Shown piece after piece: positions 47,129-54,095 of a stretch of 54,095 nt of DNA. How positions within the stretch are numbered: position 1 is the first letter of the stretch; each line of letters starts with the position of its first letter. This stretch comes from Candidatus Gastranaerophilales bacterium (GTDB taxonomy: Bacteria; Cyanobacteriota; Vampirovibrionia; Gastranaerophilales; Gastranaerophilaceae). The DNA is taken from assembly GCA_944322725.1 (NCBI GenBank), contig CALUPU010000011.1:1-54095 (forward strand), written 5' to 3'. The notes beneath the pieces are model-generated. The model saw only the letters and a program-made list of their open reading frames with translations. It was not told the origin of the DNA and did not search any database. The translations under genes and the position numbers were made by a program.

Positions 47129-47212
47129 AAGAGAAACACACAGCTTTTTGCTAGCCCAAGTGGGCAATATTAAAAAACTTTTACGAAATTAGTTCCAAAA
47201 CGCGTAGCGGTT

Positions 47213-49306
47213 TTACATTCCCGGAGGTCTTATCATGGAAGGCGTAAGCATTGTACCGCCAGGCATCATGTTAAAGCCGGGAGTATAATCCTGATAATCT
47301 TTCACGGAACGATTCATCGGGTCGCTTTCCTGCTGTTTTTTCGCAGCTTCTTCTTTTTTACGTTTTTCAGCCATTTTTTGTTTTTCTGTCTTTTTAGAGT
47401 GACCGATTGCCTGCGGGTCATTAAGTATCAAACGGTTAAACTCAACATCGGAGTTTTCCGCACCAACATTCATCATAAGCCCCATTGACGCATTCTGTCT
47501 GTATGCGTCATAACCTATCATAAATTTAACATCGTCAGGTCCGATGAGAAAGTAGAATCTGTTTTCCTGAAGCATTCTGTCATCAGGCGTATCGTTAGAA
47601 ACAACGATTGTTGCAGAATACATAACAGTCAAATATTTACTGAGACGCAAGGATTCGCCAAGCACAATGTTTGACCTTCCGTAGAAGTTCTGGTCAAAGT
47701 AGAAAGGCGTATTTCCTGCCTGTCCGCCCTGGAAAAACGCTACATGCTGCTGCCATGATTTGTACTGTGTTCTCAAATACGGCCCGCCTCTGACCAGTCC
47801 CATGGTATCACCGTTTCCATACAAAGCAGCGTGGGTTTGTGCCGCTATACCAAAGTCCATTGCAAATTTGGCATCTTCATTTTTGTATTTGAACAGAGAT
47901 TTAGCAGTTGAAGTCTGCCATACAAATCTCATGGTAGAAAAATTACTGTTCCAGTCTCTGGCAAATCCGCCTGAAAATCTGTTTGTGAATTGTACATCAA
48001 GATCTTCTATATCATATGTCTTGAAATGAACCAGCTGAACTCCGTACTTGGGCATTCTGCTTCCGAGAAAACCGTTGCCCAAATATGAATTTATACCGTA
48101 TTCCAATTTAAGGTTATCGGTAAATTCCTGATCCCCGCGTACAACAAACTTGCTCTTGGAACTTGACCACCCAAAATCCGTTCTGTTTTTATCTGTCATA
48201 AAACGACCCAGTGCACCCACACCAAAATCGCTTTTATAAGTAACAGCAGGACCGATTTTTAATGTAGAAGCGTTAGGAGTCTTGAATACAATACCCGGTG
48301 AAATATATGCACCGAAGTTTCTCAACGAACCCAGCTCAAGCATATTTGTTTCTATATATCCCTGCTCTTTGTCGGTATAAAGTTTCAAATTGCCCGCTGT
48401 AGCAAGTTTTGTATCTTTAATATATATATCTGCATTTTTAAGTGTTGCAATATCCCTGTCTTTGTAACTGTCTATGACAATCGTTTTAGCCTTAAGACGC
48501 CATTTGTTATCATATTTTTCTTTAAAATAAAAGTTCTTGGGAATAACCTCGTCCATCATAGGTTCATGGAAATTGAAAACAGGACGGGAAATCATCTTAT
48601 AGCTGGTTTTGTCGTTAAAGGTGACAATACCGTCTATTGCCTCTGTGCTAGCGTCATTCACCACAGCCTGTTTTGCCCTGATTTTAATCAGCATGTGGTT
48701 AAGCACCGGACGGGTCATCATTGCATTATCTTCGTTCAGGTTTATCTGAATGTAATCACCGTTAACTTTCTGACCTTCTTTTACCAGAACAACATTGCCG
48801 TATCCTTTTATATAATTCGTATCGTGGTTAAAAACGATTCTATCTGCATAGAGTGAAGAATTTTCTTCGGGGAAAGTGACTTTTGCATTGCCTACCGCCT
48901 CAAACTCATGACGTTCCGGAAAATACTCTATAGACTCGCTGTCAACAAGTACGTCCGTAGTCGGTCCGTCCTCAACAGCAGCATTTTTATCATCTTTATC
49001 GGATTTTTTTACTTTTTCCGCCTTGGAGAAGAATTTTTTAGGTTTTTCTTTATTTAAAGAATTTTCTTCTTCTGCTTGCGTATCAGAGTCTTCAGATTCT
49101 TTTTTCAGAATTTTTTTATCGGAAATATTTTTAATTTTATCTTTTTCTTCATCAGAAGTTTCTGCAGCTTCAACGACCGGTTCATCAGTTGCTTTATTTA
49201 TTTGCGTATTCTGAGGCACATCCATAGTTTCCGCAGCATAGGCATTTTTTATGCCTGAGGCAAACGAGAGAATTATTATTAAAGCTATAATGATTTTTTT
49301 ATTCAC
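47213..49306 (-). CDS. LptD/OstA-like outer-membrane protein
   Basis: A 697-residue exported protein. After the signal peptide (cut near AYA-AET, residue 25) comes an acidic/Lys-rich linker of about 80 residues. Next is an OstA/LptA-type beta-jellyroll (about 115-190: VDSESIEYFPERHEFEA, YADRIVFNHDTNYIKG). The rest, to about 640, looks like outer-membrane barrel strands. The tail is Lys/Glu-rich, then Met/Pro-rich. LptD proteins insert lipopolysaccharide into the outer leaflet. The usual LptD cysteine pairs are absent, so this is an OstA-like protein rather than a proven LptD. The start is GTG with AAAGGTG. Confidence 0.72.
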   Translation of the reverse strand: MNKKIIIALIIILSFASGIKNAYAAETMDVPQNTQINKATDEPVVEAAETSDEEKDKIKNISDKKILKKESEDSDTQAEEENSLNKEKPKKFFSKAEKVKKSDKDDKNAAVEDGPTTDVLVDSESIEYFPERHEFEAVGNAKVTFPEENSSLYADRIVFNHDTNYIKGYGNVVLVKEGQKVNGDYIQINLNEDNAMMTRPVLNHMLIKIRAKQAVVNDASTEAIDGIVTFNDKTSYKMISRPVFNFHEPMMDEVIPKNFYFKEKYDNKWRLKAKTIVIDSYKDRDIATLKNADIYIKDTKLATAGNLKLYTDKEQGYIETNMLELGSLRNFGAYISPGIVFKTPNASTLKIGPAVTYKSDFGVGALGRFMTDKNRTDFGWSSSKSKFVVRGDQEFTDNLKLEYGINSYLGNGFLGSRMPKYGVQLVHFKTYDIEDLDVQFTNRFSGGFARDWNSNFSTMRFVWQTSTAKSLFKYKNEDAKFAMDFGIAAQTHAALYGNGDTMGLVRGGPYLRTQYKSWQQHVAFFQGGQAGNTPFYFDQNFYGRSNIVLGESLRLSKYLTVMYSATIVVSNDTPDDRMLQENRFYFLIGPDDVKFMIGYDAYRQNASMGLMMNVGAENSDVEFNRLILNDPQAIGHSKKTEKQKMAEKRKKEEAAKKQQESDPMNRSVKDYQDYTPGFNMMPGGTMLTPSMIRPPGM

Positions 49307-49324
49307 AAAAACACCTTTTACTTA

Positions 49325-50467
49325 TTATATATAATTTAAAGGATTCTGGGGTTTACCGTTAACCCTGACTTCAAAGTGGCAGTGAGGTCCAGTACTGTAT
49401 CCGGTAGAGCCTTCGTAGCCTATCACCTGACCCTTTAAAACTGTCTGCCCCGGACTCACAACATAAGAGGACATGTGCGCATATAGGGTAGTTGTCGGCT
49501 TGCCATTGACAAGACCATGGTCAAGAATTACAACTTTACCGTAACCTCCGTACCATCCGGAATATAATACCTTACCAGAGTTAGATGCTCTGATTTTTCC
49601 GCCGTTGATACCGCCTATATCTATGCCCGAATGGAATATTGTTCTTTTAAACACAGGATGAACTCTATAACCAAAAGGCGACGTAATAGGGCCGGCAATA
49701 GGTTTCATAAAGCCTGAAACAACCTTGACAGTAGTACCCTGCGTATTTTTATTAATCATTCTGCTCAAAGCTTCTGATTGTTTAGCCAGTTCTCTTTCTG
49801 CTTTTTCATAATATGCACGATTCGTCCTGTACTTTTGTATAGAACTTTCATTCTGGCTGATTGCACCTTGAATATACTGCTGCTGTGCATTTATATTTTT
49901 TATAGAATATGCAATAATAGTTTTTTGCTGTTCAATCTGGTTTCTTAAAAGAGCAATTCTTCTTGATTTTTCTTTAAGATATGCGAGTTTCTTTTTATCT
50001 TTTTTGGTTATTATATTCTGATAATAAATCCTGTCCAAAAATGTATTAATATCAGTCGTAGCAAGCAAAAGCTGGAACATACCTTTTCTTTGTTTTTTAT
50101 AAATTTGTCTCAGGCGGTTTTTGGATTGAAATTCCGTCGCAGAATACTCTGACATTGTTTGATTCAGGTTTCTTTCTGCTTCTTGAAGCTGTGTTTCCGC
50201 TGATTTATACTGTTTTTTCGAGGTGTTTAGATTTTTTTGTGCATTTTCCAGACGCTGCTGGTTTTTATAAAGTTTATTTGTCTCAATGGTTTCCAGCCTT
50301 TTAAAACGCAGAACCTTTGCGTGGGTTTCTTTTCTCTTTTTTTCAATGTGATTCTGAGAACAAAACGCACTTTGCGAAAAAGAAATTATCAGTATAAATA
50401 TAAAAAAAGCTTTTAATATAGTTAAACCAAAGCTTTTAGTTGTATAAGCATTTGCATTATGCTGCAT
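49325..50467 (-). CDS. EnvC-like murein hydrolase activator / M23 family peptidase
   Basis: A 380-residue exported protein. A signal sequence (about 12-37) is followed by two long coiled coils (40-245) and a C-terminal LytM/M23 domain. That domain keeps the zinc ligands HSGIDIGG (HxxxD) and HCHFEV (HxH near residue 362), so it may be an active endopeptidase, unlike E. coli EnvC. The coiled-coil plus LytM layout is that of EnvC/NlpD-type regulators of cell separation. It lies 18 bases upstream of the lptD-like gene and is probably cotranscribed with it. Confidence 0.85.
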   Translation of the reverse strand: MQHNANAYTTKSFGLTILKAFFIFILIISFSQSAFCSQNHIEKKRKETHAKVLRFKRLETIETNKLYKNQQRLENAQKNLNTSKKQYKSAETQLQEAERNLNQTMSEYSATEFQSKNRLRQIYKKQRKGMFQLLLATTDINTFLDRIYYQNIITKKDKKKLAYLKEKSRRIALLRNQIEQQKTIIAYSIKNINAQQQYIQGAISQNESSIQKYRTNRAYYEKAERELAKQSEALSRMINKNTQGTTVKVVSGFMKPIAGPITSPFGYRVHPVFKRTIFHSGIDIGGINGGKIRASNSGKVLYSGWYGGYGKVVILDHGLVNGKPTTTLYAHMSSYVVSPGQTVLKGQVIGYEGSTGYSTGPHCHFEVRVNGKPQNPLNYI

Positions 50468-50545
50468 TTGATTTATCCTAATCCTGCGTCTTATCTCTCA
50501 TCAGACGAAGGGTTATCAACTATTCTTGAGACTGACCGTTAAGAT

Positions 50546-50650
50546 TTATCTGGATATGAATGCGATTAAAATAGGTGCAAACATAAACAATAAAAATGAA
50601 ACGGCAATCAATCCTACAATGATTTTCTGGTTTTTTCTGAAAAATTCCAT
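50546..50650 (-). CDS. Small membrane peptide, 34 residues
   Basis: Frame from ATG 50650 to TAA 50546-50548. The peptide is basic at the front (MEFFRKNQK), hydrophobic over residues 10-31 (IIVGLIAVSFLLFMFAPILI) and ends SR: a clear single-pass membrane peptide. There is no strong ribosome site, but a good promoter lies about 35 bases upstream. It precedes the M23 gene by 79 bases on the same strand and may be cotranscribed with it. Function unknown. Confidence 0.5.
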   Translation of the reverse strand: MEFFRKNQKIIVGLIAVSFLLFMFAPILIAFISR

Positions 50651-50683
50651 TAATAAATTAATCCATAAGTACTTAACAATAAT

Positions 50684-50712
50684 ATATTACATGCAAAGTT
50701 CATCTTTTACAA
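50684..50712 (-). promoter_or_regulatory. Promoter of the small membrane peptide and M23/lptD-like genes
   Basis: On the minus strand TTGTAA (50712-50707) and TAATAT (50689-50684) are 17 bases apart. The start site would fall about 25 bases before the small gene. Confidence 0.5.
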
Positions 50713-50755
50713 CAATTTCATACCGGCGTAAAAATGCGTATCATTATGAAACTGG

Positions 50756-51214
50756 CTATGAAACTCTGACTTTTACAACCGCTTTTTTGACATATAAAGG
50801 TTCATTAACCGCAATACAAGGCATGTGAGCATCTTCGGGCATAAATATTACAAAATCCCCTTCCTTTGCATGCACAAAGCTGCTTTTAACAGTATTTTCA
50901 AAAAAGATAATGTCATTTTTATCATCATAAAATGTAGAAGGCACAAAATCTTTTACATCTCCATAGCCCAGTTTTTCTTCGCCTTTGATAATATACTGGA
51001 TATCTGCATATTTTTTATGCGCTTCAAATTTGCCTTCTTCTGGAATTTTTGTCGTATAGTCTTGAACGGATACAAAAATATCCTCTCCTTGTATTTCATA
51101 TTTTCCGTTTTCAAGGCTTTGCATATCAGTGTTTAAAAGATATTCAAAACCTTCTTGAAATTTTTCGCCAAGATAATAATAATTTTTTGCATTTTTTATA
51201 TTATCGGAATTCAT
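50756..51214 (-). CDS. YhcH/YjgK/YiaL (DUF386) family protein
   Basis: A 152-residue single-domain cupin-like protein. The diagnostic stretch FEAHKKYADIQYIIKGEE (about residues 63-80) and the C-terminal GDFVIFMPEDAHMPC with His ligands match the YhcH/EbgC family. Members are linked to sialic acid catabolism (YhcH), or act as beta subunits of the Ebg beta-galactosidase. No sugar catabolic genes are adjacent, so the substrate is open. GGGAGA precedes the ATG. Confidence 0.85.
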   Translation of the reverse strand: MNSDNIKNAKNYYYLGEKFQEGFEYLLNTDMQSLENGKYEIQGEDIFVSVQDYTTKIPEEGKFEAHKKYADIQYIIKGEEKLGYGDVKDFVPSTFYDDKNDIIFFENTVKSSFVHAKEGDFVIFMPEDAHMPCIAVNEPLYVKKAVVKVRVS

Positions 51215-51300
51215 ATTGTTCTCCCTTAAAATTTATTTACAAAGATTATAGCAAATTTTAATATTCTGTGTTTTTATATGAAGGTAAAGAGAAATAAAAT

Positions 51301-52002
51301 ATGCCATTAACTATTAATAAAATAAATCATACAAACCGGAATGTTTTCAGCGCTTTTCAAAATACAACGGAAGATAAAAGCGTATACTCGACCTTACGCT
51401 ACAAAAGAAACCACAGGGTCGAAGAAAGAGAAAAGAAAACCAAAATTGCCACAGCCGCAGGGGCTGTTGTATCAACACTTCTTCCAATGATTTATTTTGC
51501 AAAAAAACAACATGGACTTAAAAATCTTAAGAATATTTTCAAAGTCGACTACGGACTAAAAGAAGTCCTCACATTAAGCACAACAAGTATTGCCGGCGGG
51601 GTAATATCAGGTATAATTTCCGACAAAAAATCAGATAAAAAAAGAAAAATAAACGAAGGTGTTTTTCAGTTCCTGAATGCAACAGTGCCGACAGCACTTG
51701 TGGGCGGTGCAATGAAACTTATTGAAGACAACACAAAATATCAAAACTCAAGGGCGGTAAAAGCAGCGGCTATTGTCATATCACTCATTGCAGGTATGCC
51801 TCTTGCGGCTTTTCTTGCAAATATTATAAACGACCCGAAAGACAAAGAACCTGACAGAAAGCTTACGCTCAAAGATTCTATCGTTAACATGGATGACGCG
51901 CTGGGTGCGCTTGTTGTTGCAAAGATACCCGTAGGAGGTTTGGATAAACTTCTGCCCGCAATATTCGCATGGTGCGGTTACAGAGCAGGTCAGAGCAACT
52001 AG
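51301..52002 (+). CDS. Glycine-rich multi-pass membrane protein
   Basis: A 233-residue protein with a polar N-terminus (MPLTINKINHTNRNVF) and four or so membrane-prone segments rich in Gly and Ala: about 50-68 (TAAGAVVSTLLPMIYF), 92-106, 128-142 and 155-172. Near the C-terminus DALGALVVAKIPVGGLDK and AIFAWCGYRAGQ follow. The N-terminal style resembles other membrane proteins of this window (25.9 kb, 44.3 kb). Family not recognised. It is followed 33 bases on by a GNAT gene. Confidence 0.6.
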   Translation: MPLTINKINHTNRNVFSAFQNTTEDKSVYSTLRYKRNHRVEEREKKTKIATAAGAVVSTLLPMIYFAKKQHGLKNLKNIFKVDYGLKEVLTLSTTSIAGGVISGIISDKKSDKKRKINEGVFQFLNATVPTALVGGAMKLIEDNTKYQNSRAVKAAAIVISLIAGMPLAAFLANIINDPKDKEPDRKLTLKDSIVNMDDALGALVVAKIPVGGLDKLLPAIFAWCGYRAGQSN

Positions 52003-52035
52003 CAAAAAATTTTTTTCACGATTTTTTAGTGAAAT

Positions 52036-52563
52036 ATGATTATTACGCCTCAACAGTCACAAAAGTATTTAAGGCTTTTGAATGCAGACTCTTTACTGCA
52101 TACTAAGCCATTAAAAAAATTGCCCGATATAATGGTTTACAACAAAAACAGAAGAGACCATTTTGTTGCATTCAACAAACAGGGCAAACAAATGGGGTAT
52201 ATGATAGCATACCCTGTTCATGTTTCTAACCCGGACACATTTTACAAACTTGAAGAATATATTTCTTTTTTCATCAAGAGGCTTTTTATAAATAAAGAGT
52301 ACAGAGGTCAGGGTGCAGGAACAGCGCTTTTAAATGCAGCAAATAAATTAAGCTGTACACCTGTCTGCGAAGGTAGAGTGCACCTGATTGCACGAAAAAT
52401 TTTTGATGCACAGGTTCATCCTCAGAAATTCTACAGAAAAGCAGGATTTGATTCCCGGCGCAAAGGGCATATCGAACGCATCGATTGGGCTATAAAAAAT
52501 AATAAACCTCTGCCTTCCGATTTCTTTTGGGAAACGCCTATGTTTTTGAACAGAAATTTATAG
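52036..52563 (+). CDS. GNAT family N-acetyltransferase
   Basis: A 175-residue protein with the acetyl-CoA-binding motif A of GNAT enzymes: LFINKEYRGQGAGTALLNA (about residues 88-106), including the Q/R-x-x-G-x-G/A turn. The FYRKAGFDS end of the fold (about 133-141) is also present. The residues before the fold are variable. Substrate unknown. It follows the membrane protein gene and may be cotranscribed with it. No clear ribosome site is seen. Confidence 0.75.
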   Translation: MIITPQQSQKYLRLLNADSLLHTKPLKKLPDIMVYNKNRRDHFVAFNKQGKQMGYMIAYPVHVSNPDTFYKLEEYISFFIKRLFINKEYRGQGAGTALLNAANKLSCTPVCEGRVHLIARKIFDAQVHPQKFYRKAGFDSRRKGHIERIDWAIKNNKPLPSDFFWETPMFLNRNL

Positions 52564-52614
52564 AGAAAATATATGGCTTGATTTTTAATACAATATATTA
52601 AAAGATAAAACTGT

Positions 52615-53270
52615 ATGAGAAGAAAAACCGCAGGTATCTTAAATGAAGCAATACCGCAGTAAGTTACGGGAAAAACCCGCTTTTTGTGTACTGCCGTTTT
52701 ACGCAGGGGTATATGGGTCAATTCCGTAATTTTTACAGATATGCCATTGCATTATTATATGGAATATGGCTCAAATTTTCTAAAAAATATCATTCAAAAT
52801 CAATTTAAGACAATTCCTGCAACTGCTGCTGCACGATTTATTTTTTCATTATCCTCATTGACCCTATTTGAAGCTTTTAAGCACATTGAAGTCGGTATCG
52901 CATGCACAATTTTGTTTATATATCCGGTTTTGGTCTCGATAATTATGATTATCTTTTTCAAAAAAATACACTAACCGTAATATTTTTCATTTTGCTCACA
53001 ACTCCAAATAATACATGAGCCGTTTTATGGCTTTGTAACTCTGGTTTGGCACTTTTTCCTATTATTATTTCGCTTGAGACAATCACTATTTCAATAAAAC
53101 TGATAGGCTCCACTACAATGGCAATACTTGGTGCGCTTGAGTCATTGACCGCAATATTCTTCGGGGTTGTATTTTTTCATGAACAGTTGACCGCAAGAAT
53201 TTGCCTGGGTGTAGTGATGATTCTTGCAGGGATAATCTTGATTATTCTTAGAAAAAATAAAAAATTTTAA
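52615..53270 (+). pseudogene. Decayed EamA (DMT superfamily) transporter
   Basis: Pieces of one EamA transporter remain in different frames. A possible N-terminus MRRKTAGILNEAIPQ stops after 15 codons (52615). A central piece ending at 52974 reads FSLSSLTLFEAFKHIEVGIAC...FIYPVLVSII, the end of the first EamA half. A C-terminal piece (to 53270) reads GALESLTAIFFGVVFFHEQL...ILAGIILIILRK, the end of the second half. Membrane segments in between are lost or out of frame. An intact EamA protein needs about 290 residues; the longest open piece here is under 100. Confidence 0.7.
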
Positions 53271-53366
53271 AACCATGCTTTTATTTTCCTCGATTTGGTT
53301 GGGGGATAAGTGATACAGGCTTGCAAGAATCCCCGTATTAATCGATTATTTGAGTTTTAAAAGTTT

Positions 53367-53394
53367 ACACTACTTGACAAATGTCAAGTAGTGT
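53367..53394. promoter_or_regulatory. Perfect 12-bp inverted repeat over a TTGACA box
   Basis: ACACTACTTGAC (53367-53378) and GTCAAGTAGTGT (53383-53394) are exact inverse copies with a 4-base centre. No T run follows on either strand, so it is unlikely to be a terminator. The left arm contains TTGACA (53374-53379), and TATAAA lies 20 bases further on. It could be an operator over a promoter, but no gene follows at the right distance. Confidence 0.45.
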
Positions 53395-53506
53395 GTCAAT
53401 ATAAATTAGTATTTTGTAATGATATATACTTCACTATTTTGATTAATAAAGCTTATCCGCAGAAACAAAATAATATGCTTTTATGCTGTCACAGTCCACC
53501 GATAGT

Positions 53507-53923
53507 TTAATAAAGAAAAATATATTCAACAATAATGTTTAAAATAAACAGTATTAATAAAAATATAGGAATTAAAACAAATACCATACCTGTATAAAAC
53601 ATTATTGTATGAATTCTTTTAATCACATCAGGTATTTTATTGAAAATTTTTGCATATAAATTTTGGTTATACTTATAAATTTTTGACTCAATAAATGCTA
53701 AAACAAATAAAATAGCTTCAATTACTAAAAAACAGGTATTCACATACATAAACCACAGAAAATGACCAACTGTAACTTCAAAATTATCTGTCGGACCATT
53801 TTTTAAACTTTCTTCTATAGCTTGCGGATAGAAATAAAAAAATATTAGCAAAGCAAAGACAATAAATGCATAACCTGATAATGACAATAAATTTAGTGAA
53901 AAATATTGCTTAATTTTCTCCAT
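53507..53923 (-). CDS. Three-helix membrane protein of unknown function
   Basis: A 138-residue membrane protein with three hydrophobic segments at about 12-32 (LSLSGYAFIVFALLIFFYF), 52-76 and 106-135. The loop between the first two is acidic, and the one before the third is basic (KIFNKIPDVIKRIH). There is no signal peptide cleavage site and no recognised family. A ribosome site is not obvious. Base composition is more AT-rich than in the core genes around it. Confidence 0.55.
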   Translation of the reverse strand: MEKIKQYFSLNLLSLSGYAFIVFALLIFFYFYPQAIEESLKNGPTDNFEVTVGHFLWFMYVNTCFLVIEAILFVLAFIESKIYKYNQNLYAKIFNKIPDVIKRIHTIMFYTGMVFVLIPIFLLILFILNIIVEYIFLY

Positions 53924-53961
53924 AAAGGAATTTTAGCACAAAACAGAAAAGATTTAATAAA

Positions 53962-54095
53962 ATGAAAAGCTCAAAATATAATTTTAAAGAATACAACAAC
54001 GAAATTTATGCAAAAACTAAAAAATACCAGAAGATATACGGATTTGAAATTGGCACAGGTTCACATGATGCTTGGAATAATGAAGCCGATGCTTT
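53962..54095 (+). CDS. 5' end of an unrecognised gene cut by the window end
   Basis: An open frame runs from ATG 53962 to the end of the window, with 44 complete codons. It begins MKSSKYNFKEYNNEIYAK and continues with KKYQKIYGFEIGTGSHDAWNN. It is charged at first and has no signal peptide. Too little is present to name a family. It is divergent from the membrane protein gene, 38 bases away. The ribosome site is weak. Confidence 0.4.
   Translation, partial: MKSSKYNFKEYNNEIYAKTKKYQKIYGFEIGTGSHDAWNNEADA

Noticed and set aside
47135-47175. GCCC/GGGC palindrome after the lptD-like gene as terminator
   Set aside because: The stem has only four to five pairs and no T run on the relevant strand.
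50526-50828. 100-codon plus-strand frame
   Set aside because: Antisense to the small membrane peptide, its promoter and the YhcH gene end; no ribosome site.

Overview
The window reads as chromosomal DNA of an AT-rich, Gram-negative bacterium. It encodes an LptD/OstA-like outer-membrane protein, a BamE-like small protein, a type IV prepilin-like protein and a full set of murein genes. TGA is used as an ordinary stop. Several lineage-restricted proteins fit best with Candidatus Gastranaerophilales (Vampirovibrionia, the non-photosynthetic relatives of Cyanobacteria found in guts): repeat-bearing secreted proteins, proteins with a short shared N-terminal motif, and a glycine-rich pilin-like protein. 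This placement is inference (about 60% sure) and was not tested. I see no tRNA, rRNA, CRISPR array, integrase or transposase gene.

Left part (1-21.8 kb). folK and a BaiN/HI0933-type flavoprotein overlap by 4 bp. They are followed by a HEAT-repeat protein and a tight four-gene operon of small secreted or membrane proteins (a BamE-like protein, two secreted paralogues and a DUF2085 protein). Next come metabolic genes: an Orn/Lys/Arg decarboxylase, a DAHP synthase, leuS, leuA, and a second enzyme of the isopropylmalate/homocitrate synthase family. Among these lie a PilZ protein, a two-domain GNAT protein, a PC4-like ssDNA-binding protein next to priA, a secreted three-repeat protein, scpB and comM/yifB. 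The 7.86-8.11 kb gap holds a candidate small RNA. On the other strand is a hydrophobic mini-ORF whose ribosome site lies in a hairpin, a layout like type I toxin-antitoxin loci.

Middle (21.8-43.1 kb). A 666-residue protein joins a prepilin N-terminus to a huge glycine-rich domain. bioB-ruvA follow, then two unannotated-size small genes and structured RNA-like sequence at 26.5-27.4 kb. The murein/division cluster reads murF-mraY-murD-ftsW-murG, with an ftsB/divIC-like gene further down. Beyond it lie rlmD, a family 2 glycosyltransferase, coaD, a coiled-coil protein, a UvrD/PcrA helicase, prmA, accA and accD. A 97-bp element with perfect 16-bp terminal inverted repeats separates accA from prmA.

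Right part (43.1-54.1 kb). The most unusual block is a three-gene cassette: an AAA-type ATPase, a degenerate ATPase paralogue with an N-terminal membrane segment, and a long coiled-coil protein. At least some of these share an N-terminal motif with an unrelated membrane protein at 26 kb. Then come lptD-like and M23 peptidase (EnvC-like) genes, a 34-residue membrane peptide with its own promoter, a YhcH-family gene, a glycine-rich membrane protein, a GNAT gene, a decayed EamA transporter, a three-helix membrane protein and a gene cut by the window end.
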